Source of the DNA: Nocardia yamanashiensis NBRC 100130 | GTDB lineage: Bacteria > Actinomycetota > Actinomycetes > Mycobacteriales > Mycobacteriaceae | Direction of reading: 5' to 3' | NCBI RefSeq assembly: GCF_001613325.1 | Contig: NZ_BDCD01000009.1 | Span: forward strand, 1-64,000 | Length of the DNA: 64,000 nucleotides | Shown: one piece after another, positions 43,615 through 50,140 of the stretch | Numbering within the stretch: position 1 is the stretch's first letter | Layout of the letters: each line of letters starts with the position of its first letter | Program-made: the position numbers and the translations under genes | Notes under the pieces: model-generated | Told to the model about the DNA's origin: nothing | Databases searched by the model: none | Seen by the model: only the letters and a program-made list of their open reading frames with translations

Positions 43615-44115
43615 TCAGGAGGCCGCGCGCTGCCGGTGCTGGGCCACGTGTACCCGGGTGGAGCAGCGGGTGGTGCAGAAGCGACGCCGGCCGTTGCGTG
43701 AGGTGTCCACGAAGACGGTGTCGCAACCGGTGCGGGCGCAGCTGCCGATCCGGGCGGGGTCCTCGCAGAACAGGGCGGCCAGGCCGAAGGCGGTGTACGC
43801 CTTCACTCTTTCGTCGATCGGTGCGGATTCGTCGGAGTAGTGCAGGTGCGGTGCGCGGCCGTCGTGGGTCGAAATGTAGGGCCGCCCGGCGGTTTTGGCG
43901 AGCAGGGCATTGAGGCGGTCGACGGTGGGATCGTGGAACACCGCGCCGAGTTCTCCGGCCCACCGCCGCAATTCGGCGTCCTGCCGCGCGTCGATGGTCC
44001 CGATCGGCTTGTATCCGCACTCCGCGAGCAGTCGCGCGAGATCCTGTCCGGGCGCGGCATTCACCAGCCGGGCGGCCAGTTCGGCGGCCACCCCGCCGTA
44101 AGGGTTGAAATGCAC
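43615..44115 (-). CDS. CGNR-type zinc-finger transcription factor, 166 aa
   Basis: The C-terminal motif CARTGCDTVFVDTSRNGRRRFC, then TTRCSTRVHVAQHR, carries four Cys in the spacing of the CGNR zinc finger (C-x4-C...C-x3-C), though the CGNR tetrad itself reads CSTR. The N-terminal ABATE-like stress region is represented by LAARLVNAAPGQDLARLLAECGY and FHDPTVDRLNALLAKTAGRPYISTHDGR. These proteins are putative regulators. It starts at GTG 44115 and is divergent from a zinc-ribbon gene. Confidence 0.82.
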   Translation of the reverse strand: MHFNPYGGVAAELAARLVNAAPGQDLARLLAECGYKPIGTIDARQDAELRRWAGELGAVFHDPTVDRLNALLAKTAGRPYISTHDGRAPHLHYSDESAPIDERVKAYTAFGLAALFCEDPARIGSCARTGCDTVFVDTSRNGRRRFCTTRCSTRVHVAQHRQRAAS

Positions 44116-44140
44116 TGACTCATTACATCAGGGTGAAGTC

Positions 44141-44413
44141 ATGTCCGCTACCTGCCCGGCTTGCTCTTGGCCCGCACCCGCCGTCGTCTCCACCCACGGC
44201 GCCATCCGCTACCTGCGCTGTGTCTGCGGCAAATGGCTGATCGCCGATGCGGACGGCGTGCTGGCGAGCGCGGGCGCCGGCGGTTTCGCCGACGCCCGCG
44301 AAACCAGCGGTCCCGCTACGGCAGCAGGTTCGGCTGGTCCACGGCCCACAGCCAGGTCCCGTCCGGCTGGCGGCGGGCGATCTCCACGGTCACCTCGCCG
44401 CTGGTCAGCGTGA
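44141..44413 (+). CDS. Small zinc-ribbon protein, 90 aa
   Basis: MSATCPACSWPAPAVVSTHG is followed by IRYLRCVCGKWLIADADG: two Cys pairs (CPAC, CVCG) at about 24-residue spacing, as in a zinc ribbon. RBS AGGGTGA lies 4 nt before the ATG. The last 33 codons are Arg/Pro-rich and overlap the minus-strand SnoaL-like gene by about 98 bp, so the real end may be earlier in another strain. It is divergent from the CGNR gene. Function unknown. Confidence 0.5.
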   Translation: MSATCPACSWPAPAVVSTHGAIRYLRCVCGKWLIADADGVLASAGAGGFADARETSGPATAAGSAGPRPTARSRPAGGGRSPRSPRRWSA

Positions 44414-44669
44414 CCGCGGTGAGCGCCAGGTCGTCGCTGACCAGGGTCGGATGCTGCCGGCCGGGCACGAGCACCGGGGCGGCCGCCACGAACTGCTCGT
44501 ACACCTTGCGGATCTCCGCGTGCCCGGTGGCCAGGCTGCCGGGCGGGAAGGCCAGCACGGCGTTCGGTTCGTACAGCGCCACCAGGCCGTCGACATCGCC
44601 GGCATTGGCGCGTTCGATGAAGAGCCCGGCCAGGTCGTCGGGGTGATTCGCAGCGGTCTTGTTCGTCAT
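44316..44669 (-). CDS. SnoaL/NTF2-like protein, 117 aa
   Basis: A ketosteroid-isomerase-like cone fold: DLAGLFIERANAGDVDGLVALYEPNAVLAFPPG, a mid part TGHAEIRKVYEQFVAAAP, and beta strands ending WLWAVDQPNLLP. Members act as small isomerases or hydrolases or simply bind ligands. ATG 44669 has GGAAGG upstream at about 9 nt. It is divergent from the WYL regulator at 44732 with 62 bp between, so it is the likely target. Confidence 0.85.
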   Translation of the reverse strand: MTNKTAANHPDDLAGLFIERANAGDVDGLVALYEPNAVLAFPPGSLATGHAEIRKVYEQFVAAAPVLVPGRQHPTLVSDDLALTAVTLTSGEVTVEIARRQPDGTWLWAVDQPNLLP

Positions 44670-44731
44670 GAGCACCAGCCTTCCGGCTAATCACGACATC
44701 TTGTGTCAGGTATTCCGATAGACTTTTTTTC

Positions 44732-45706
44732 ATGCGCGCCGACCGGTTGGTCTCACTGGTTTTGCTGCTGCGCCGCCGCGGCCGGCTCTCCGCCCCCGAA
44801 CTGGCCCGCGAGCTCGAGGTCTCCACCCGGACCGTGCTGCGCGATATCGAGGCGCTGTCCGCGGCCGGGGTCCCGGTCTACGCCGAACGCGGCCGGCACG
44901 GCGGCTTCGCCTTGCTGCCCGGCTTCCGGACCGAACTCACCGGACTCAATCACGACGAGGCCCTCGCCCTGCTGGTCGCCGGATCACGCCGGGGCGCACA
45001 GGCTTTCGGACTCGGCTCGGCCCTCGCCTCCGGTATGCGCAAGGTGGTCGACGCGCTGCCGGAGGGCCATCGCGACACCGCGACCGATGCCGCCGAACGC
45101 TTGCTGATCGACCCGGACACCGACCTGCTCGCCCGCCGCGTGCACCCCGAGGAAGGTTCCGGCGCGGTGGTGGCCGCGGTGCGCCGCGCCGTCTTCGCCG
45201 GGCACAAACTGCGCATCCACTACGCGGCCGTGGACCAGGACCCGCGCTGGCGCACGGTCGACCCGATCGGCCTGGTCACCGTCCGCGACCACGTCTACCT
45301 GCTGGCGATCCGCGCGGGCGAGGACCGCACCTACCGGCTGTCGCGGGTGCTGGCCGCCGAGGAACTGCCCGAACCCGCCGACCGCCCCGACCGCGTCGAC
45401 CTCGGCCGCGCCTGGCAGGAACGCAGCACCCGTTTCCGGACCGGCGGCGACCAGGTCAGCGTGCTGATCCGGCTGCACCCGGCGCGCCGCGAGGAATTGC
45501 TCGGCACCGCGCTGACCATCCGGAATGAGACTTCCGACACGGACGGCCGGCTGCGAATCGAGGCCGCGTTCCAGGATCGGCGGCACGCGGAATGGGCATT
45601 GTGGCAGCTCGCCACCGACGCGGAAGCCCTTGCCCCGCAATGGTTACGCGACAACCTGCGCGACCGCGCCGCGGAGCTGGCCGCCCGGTACGGAATGTCG
45701 CCTTGA
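44732..45706 (+). CDS. WYL-domain transcriptional regulator, 324 aa
   Basis: An N-terminal DeoR-type HTH (RADRLVSLVLLLRRRGRLSAPELARELEVSTRTVLRDIEALSAAGVPVYAERG), a WYL domain (KLRIHYAAVDQDPRWRTVDPIGLVTVRDHVYLLAI) and a WCX C-terminal part (RLRIEAAFQDRRHAEWALWQLATDAEAL). WYL domains sense ligands, sometimes nucleic acids. It probably regulates the divergent SnoaL-like gene. The ATG lies behind a T-run (ctttttttc) without a strong SD. Confidence 0.9.
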   Translation: MRADRLVSLVLLLRRRGRLSAPELARELEVSTRTVLRDIEALSAAGVPVYAERGRHGGFALLPGFRTELTGLNHDEALALLVAGSRRGAQAFGLGSALASGMRKVVDALPEGHRDTATDAAERLLIDPDTDLLARRVHPEEGSGAVVAAVRRAVFAGHKLRIHYAAVDQDPRWRTVDPIGLVTVRDHVYLLAIRAGEDRTYRLSRVLAAEELPEPADRPDRVDLGRAWQERSTRFRTGGDQVSVLIRLHPARREELLGTALTIRNETSDTDGRLRIEAAFQDRRHAEWALWQLATDAEALAPQWLRDNLRDRAAELAARYGMSP

Positions 45707-45762
45707 CCATTGCCGGATCCACGCGGTGTCATGGGTCGGGAGAACTGGGGGAGAATGTGGTC

Positions 45763-45855
45763 GTGAGTTATGCAATCAGCGAGAAATTCGGGGACCGGAT
45801 CGGAAGATCGGCGGTCGTAGTGCGGACGGGTGCCGCGGCACTCGCCGGCGGCTAG
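45763..45855 (+). CDS. Possible 30-aa small protein
   Basis: A GTG start at 45763 has a GGGGGAG stretch at about 10 nt and ends at TAG 45853-45855, five bases before the next gene. It would encode VSYAISEKFGDRIGRSAVVV plus ten more residues. There is no homology I recognise. The 13-bp block tgggggagaatgt just upstream recurs at 57327-57339. It may be a leader peptide or a non-coding upstream region. Confidence 0.3.
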   Translation: MSYAISEKFGDRIGRSAVVVRTGAAALAGG

Positions 45856-45859
45856 TTCG

Positions 45860-46366
45860 ATGTCCGATCGGGAAACACCGGGACGCGGATCCTTACCGGG
45901 ACCCGGTGGCAACAGGTTCGATGCGGTGGAGCGGCTGCGCCGGAAGCTGGAGGCTTTCAAGCCCGCCGAGAGCGCGACGCCCGAAACGGGAGACGATTCG
46001 AAGGTCATCCGGCTGCCGCGCCGCCCCCGGCGCGCCTCCGAGGAAGCCGGCGAGCCGCCGCAGCGGCCGTGGCTGCGCGAAGGCGGTTCGGCCTACGACC
46101 CCGCGCCGACCCGGCCGGTGACCCGCCAGGAACTGCAACGCGAGACCGGCTGGTGGCCGGTCGACCCCGGCCGCGCGGGCCATCCCGCCCCGGAATCCGA
46201 GCCGGGCGCGGCCGAACACGACGGCAGCGTGATCGATCTCGGCGCCTTGCGCCGCAAGCGAGCCGGTGAGGACGCCCCGGCTCCGGGCAATCGGCGGCGG
46301 GTGCGCCCGCGCCGGATCGACAATGGCGAGGGCGCCGACGGCGGCCAGGACGACGATCGCGACTGA
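45860..46366 (+). CDS. Disordered basic/acidic hypothetical protein, 168 aa
   Basis: No folded domain is evident. The N-terminus MSDRETPGRGSLPGPGGNRF leads to a short helix FDAVERLRRKLEAFK, then Pro/Arg/Glu-rich sequence with the pattern RQELQRETGWWPVDPG and VIDLGALRRKR. The C-terminus is Arg- then Asp-rich. Codon use matches real genes here. No SD is obvious; an upstream in-frame ATG at 45830 is possible. It lies upstream of secY but 133 bp apart. Function unknown. Confidence 0.6.
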   Translation: MSDRETPGRGSLPGPGGNRFDAVERLRRKLEAFKPAESATPETGDDSKVIRLPRRPRRASEEAGEPPQRPWLREGGSAYDPAPTRPVTRQELQRETGWWPVDPGRAGHPAPESEPGAAEHDGSVIDLGALRRKRAGEDAPAPGNRRRVRPRRIDNGEGADGGQDDDRD

Positions 46367-46499
46367 TCGCTCCCTCCATCGGGGGAGGCCGAAATCCGCC
46401 TCGTGACCGACGCCGGGCCCGGTCGCGCTCCGTAGCGTCGAAGACCTCGGGTCGGACCGACAATCGCTGTCCGCCAATGTCATTCGACTGGAGGACGCG

Positions 46500-47819
46500 G
46501 TGCTTTCCGCCTTCGTACCGGCTCTGCGCACCCCGGATCTCCGGCGGAAGATCCTCTGCACGCTCGGGCTGCTGGCGTTGTATCGCCTCGGTGCGGCGCT
46601 GCCCTCGCCGGGGGTGAACTACGCCAAGGTGCGCGCGTGCGCCGAACTCGCCTCGGGCGGATCGTCGGCGGGGATCTATCAATTGATCGATCTGTTCTCC
46701 GGCGGCGCCATGCTGCAACTGTCGGTCTTCGCGATCGGCATCATGCCCTACATCACCGCGAGCATCATCACCCAACTGCTGGCCGTGGTGATCCCGCGCT
46801 TCGAGGAGCTGCGCAAGGAAGGCCAGGCGGGCCAGGCCAAGATCACCCAGTACACCCGCTACCTGGCGATGGCGCTGGCGGTGCTGCAGGGCACGACCCT
46901 GGTGGCGCTGGCCGCGCGCAAGCAGCTCTTCCGCGGCTGTGCCGAGCGGATCCTCTCCGACGATTCGATTTTCGGGATGGTCGTCATCGTGCTGGTCATG
47001 ACCGCGGGCGCGGCGCTGGTCATGTGGTTCGGCGAGCTGATCTCCGAGCGCGGGGTGGGCAACGGCATGTCGCTGCTCATCTTCGCCGGTATCGCGGCGC
47101 GAATTCCCAGTCAGGGCAAGGCGATTCTGGACAGCCACGGCGCGCTGACCTTCGCCGCGATCTGCGCGGCGGTGCTGCTGACCGTGATCGGTGTGGTGTA
47201 TTTCGAGCAGGGCCAGCGGCGGATTCCGGTGCAGTACGCCAAGCGCGTGGTGGGTCGGAAGCTGTACGGGGGTTCCTCGACCTATCTGCCGTTGAAGGTG
47301 AATCAGGCCGGGGTCATCCCGGTGATCTTCGCGTCCTCGCTGCTGTATCTGCCGAATCTGCTGGCGCAGTTGACCCAGCGGAGTTCGGGCGATCCGGCGG
47401 CGTGGCAGGAATTCATCGCGAAGTATCTGGTCGATCCGGCCAACCCGGTCTATGTCGCGGTGTACTTCGGCTGCATCGTCTTCTTCACGTACTTCTATGT
47501 CGCGATCACGTTCAACCCCGAGGAGCGCGCGGACGAGATGAAGAAGTTCGGTGGTTTCATTCCGGGCTATCGGCCGGGCCGGCCGACCATCGATTACCTG
47601 AACTATGTGCTCAGCCGTATCACCTTGCCGGGTTCGCTCTACCTCGGCGCGGTGGCCGTCCTGCCGACCCTGCTGCTGGCCGCCGGCGGTTCCGGCCCGG
47701 CCCGTAACCTCGCGTTCGGCGGCACATCGGTGCTGATCGTGGTGAGCGTCGGCCTCGACACCATGAAGCAGGTCGAGAGCCAATTGCTGAATACCAACTA
47801 TGCGGGATTCCTCCGCTGA
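46500..47819 (+). CDS. secY: Preprotein translocase subunit SecY, orphan copy, 439 aa
   Basis: A full-length SecY with ten membrane helices: LRTPDLRRKILCTLGLLALYRLGAALPSPGV, LFSGGAMLQLSVFAIGIMPYITASIITQLL, GELISERGVGNGMSLLIFAGI, YLPLKVNQAGVIPVIFASSLLYLP, FNPEERADEMKKFGGFIPGYRPG and the end TMKQVESQLLNTNYAGFLR. The core is very close to actinobacterial housekeeping SecY. It is not in the ribosomal spc operon: no rplO, adk or map lies next to it, so it is likely a second copy. GTG 46500 has GGAGG at 5 nt. A NarL-type regulator follows after 14 bp. No secE or secG is nearby. Confidence 0.93.
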   Translation: MLSAFVPALRTPDLRRKILCTLGLLALYRLGAALPSPGVNYAKVRACAELASGGSSAGIYQLIDLFSGGAMLQLSVFAIGIMPYITASIITQLLAVVIPRFEELRKEGQAGQAKITQYTRYLAMALAVLQGTTLVALAARKQLFRGCAERILSDDSIFGMVVIVLVMTAGAALVMWFGELISERGVGNGMSLLIFAGIAARIPSQGKAILDSHGALTFAAICAAVLLTVIGVVYFEQGQRRIPVQYAKRVVGRKLYGGSSTYLPLKVNQAGVIPVIFASSLLYLPNLLAQLTQRSSGDPAAWQEFIAKYLVDPANPVYVAVYFGCIVFFTYFYVAITFNPEERADEMKKFGGFIPGYRPGRPTIDYLNYVLSRITLPGSLYLGAVAVLPTLLLAAGGSGPARNLAFGGTSVLIVVSVGLDTMKQVESQLLNTNYAGFLR

Positions 47820-47833
47820 AGCAGACTCTGGAG

Positions 47834-48637
47834 ATGGCTTCGACCAAATCGGCGCACACCCTGATCCGGGTGGTGTCGTCCATCCTGATCGCGCTCGCCG
47901 CCACCGTGCTCTCCACCGGTTACGCACAGGCCGCGACGCCCGCGACCGCGCGCACCATTACGGCGGGACTCGATCCGCACGGTCCCGACCCGGTCATCTC
48001 GGTGCTGCTCGCCGATCAGCACGTGCTGTTCCGGTCCGGGCTGCGCGCCGCCATCCTCACCCAGCCCGACTTCCGCTGTGTGGCCGAGGTCGGGGACGGG
48101 GCGGCCGCCATCGCCGAAATGCGCAGGCAGCGGCCGCATATCGCCATCCTGGACCTGGATATGCCCGGGCTGGACGAGGCGGCCATCGTCGAAACGGTGG
48201 CGGAACTCGCGAACACCACCCGCATTCTCACCCTGACCAGCGATGACACCGAGGAGAACCTCTACCGGGCACTGCGGCTGGGCGCGACCGGGTTCCTCTC
48301 CAAAGCCCTACCGGCGCAGGACCTCATCGCCGCCATTCGCACCGCCGCGCGTGGGGACGCGCTCATCGATCCGCGGCTCACCCGCAGTCTCATCACCCGG
48401 CTGACCACCGGCATCGAACCGTTCCCGGCCGCACCGGAACTCCGGTCGCTCACCGCGCGCGAGCACGAGGTGCTGCAGTTGATCGCCAAGGCGTACACGA
48501 ATCCGGAGATCGCCGCCGCGCTCGGGGTCGGCGAGCAGACCGTGAAAACCCACGTCTCCAATGTGCTCACCAAGCTCGGCGTCCGCGATCGCGTGCAGGC
48601 CGCCGTCTATGCCCACACCCGCCGCATCGTCACCTGA
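47834..48637 (+). CDS. NarL/LuxR response regulator with signal-peptide-like N-terminus, 267 aa
   Basis: Receiver domain VISVLLADQHVLFRSGLRAA with phospho-acceptor D107 (IAILDLDMPG), then a LuxR HTH: LTAREHEVLQLIAKAYTNPEIAAALGVGEQTVKTHVSNVLTKLG. The first 53 residues are unlike a response regulator. They carry a basic start, a hydrophobic core IRVVSSILIALAATVLSTGYAQA|A and a Thr/Ala linker, like a signal peptide or membrane anchor. GGAG abuts the ATG, so the RBS is poor. GTG at codon 57 (48002) would give a normal regulator but has no SD. It lies 14 bp after secY. Either the start is wrong or this is a fusion. Confidence 0.8.
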   Translation: MASTKSAHTLIRVVSSILIALAATVLSTGYAQAATPATARTITAGLDPHGPDPVISVLLADQHVLFRSGLRAAILTQPDFRCVAEVGDGAAAIAEMRRQRPHIAILDLDMPGLDEAAIVETVAELANTTRILTLTSDDTEENLYRALRLGATGFLSKALPAQDLIAAIRTAARGDALIDPRLTRSLITRLTTGIEPFPAAPELRSLTAREHEVLQLIAKAYTNPEIAAALGVGEQTVKTHVSNVLTKLGVRDRVQAAVYAHTRRIVT

Positions 48638-48741
48638 GTACGTCAGGCACGGCGTCACCTGACGGATGCCGGGGCCGGGTCGCGCGCGCCAGAGTGGAGG
48701 TGAAGGGCGCGACCACGGAATTCGCCCGCCAGGAGCGACAA

Positions 48742-50136
48742 TTGATCACCTACGACCGGCTGTACGCGGGCGGGGGCTGGGTCGAACCCAGCGAACCGGC
48801 GCTGCTGGAGATCCTGTCCCCGCACGATCGATCGGTGCTCGGACGGGCGGCGCAGGCCCGGCCCGACGATATGGATCGGGCGCTGGCGGCGGCGCGGACG
48901 GCCTTCGACGGCGGTGCGTGGCGGGAGCTGCCGCCGGGGGAGCGGATCGCGGTGCTGCGGCGGTTCAATCGGCTGCGGGAAGAAAAGGCCGGACTGATGG
49001 CAGACCTGATCACCGCGGAAACCGGCCGGCCCGTGTGGTTCACCCGGGCGGGGCAGGACGGTCTGACCAGGCAGGTGAACGCTTATCTCACGGCGGCCGA
49101 GCATTTCGATTGGGAGCGCACGCCGGATACGCGGATGCACAGCGTGATTCGGCAAGCCCCGGTCGGCGTGGTCGCCGCGCTGGTGCCGTGGCATTCGCCG
49201 TGCTTCGCGGTGACGTCCAAGGTCGTGCCCGCGCTGCTCGCCGGAAACTCGGTGGTGCTGAAGGTATCCCCGGAGAACTCGCTGAGCATGGGCTTGCTGG
49301 CCGAACTGCTGGATCGAATCGGATTGTCCGACGGGGTGATCAGCGTGCTGCCCGCGGAACCGGAGGTCGGCGAGCACCTGATCACGCATCCGGCGGTGGA
49401 CATGATCACCTTCACCGGGTCGGCCGAGACGGGCAGTCGGGTCGCGGAACTCGCCGGTGCGCGACTGAAGCGAGTCGATGTCGAGGTATGCGGCCGATCG
49501 GTAGTCGTGGTGCTGCCCGACACCGAGCTCGATACCGTCCCGGCGGTCGCGCGGCTCGGATCGGTCCAAACCTGTTTCCTCGCACCACGTTCCCGCTACC
49601 CGGAAGTAGTGGCGGCGGTGGTGCGCCTGGCGGAATCGCTGCCGGTCGGCGACCCGCGTGACCCGGCGACGCGAATCGGCCCGATGGCGCGCGGCGACCA
49701 GCAGCAACGGTTCCGCGAGCACATCGAAGCCGCGATCGCCGAAGGCGCGCACCCGGCACTCGGCAGCTCGGGAATCCCACCCGGCCTGCGCGACGGCTTC
49801 TACGTCACCCCGACGGTCCTCGCCGACGTGACGCCGGACATGCGCATCGCCGACGAAGCGATATGCGGCCCAGTACTGATCGTCATCCCCTACGACGACA
49901 TCGACGACGCACTCCGCATCGCCAACCGCTCCGGCCCCGGCCTCTCCGGCGCAGTATGGTCGGCCGACCCCGCAGCCGCCGCAGCGGTGGCCCGGCGCAT
50001 GCACGCCACAACCGTCGCCGTCAACGCGACACCGACCGGATTCGACGACACCCCAGCAGAATTCGACGCCGCCCGCGCACACGACACCCTCAGCCGATTC
50101 ACCGAACTCCGGACGATCAGCTCCCGGCTGCGCTGA
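48742..50136 (+). CDS. NAD(P)-dependent aldehyde dehydrogenase family protein, 464 aa
   Basis: The ALDH fold is clear: FTGSAETGSRVAELAGARLKRVDVEV, catalytic Glu in VDVEVCGRS (usually ELGG), and the nucleophile region GSVQTCFLAPRSRY with Cys. The NAD-site motif PWNFP reads PWHSP, so the oxyanion-hole Asn is His, and the EIFGP motif reads EAICGP. Activity may be altered. TTG 48742 is preferred as start because AGGAG lies 6 nt upstream; GTG 48694 is in frame without SD. It is convergent with the LuxR ATPase gene (4-bp gap). The substrate is unknown. Confidence 0.85.
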   Translation: MITYDRLYAGGGWVEPSEPALLEILSPHDRSVLGRAAQARPDDMDRALAAARTAFDGGAWRELPPGERIAVLRRFNRLREEKAGLMADLITAETGRPVWFTRAGQDGLTRQVNAYLTAAEHFDWERTPDTRMHSVIRQAPVGVVAALVPWHSPCFAVTSKVVPALLAGNSVVLKVSPENSLSMGLLAELLDRIGLSDGVISVLPAEPEVGEHLITHPAVDMITFTGSAETGSRVAELAGARLKRVDVEVCGRSVVVVLPDTELDTVPAVARLGSVQTCFLAPRSRYPEVVAAVVRLAESLPVGDPRDPATRIGPMARGDQQQRFREHIEAAIAEGAHPALGSSGIPPGLRDGFYVTPTVLADVTPDMRIADEAICGPVLIVIPYDDIDDALRIANRSGPGLSGAVWSADPAAAAAVARRMHATTVAVNATPTGFDDTPAEFDAARAHDTLSRFTELRTISSRLR

Positions 50137-50140
50137 TCGG

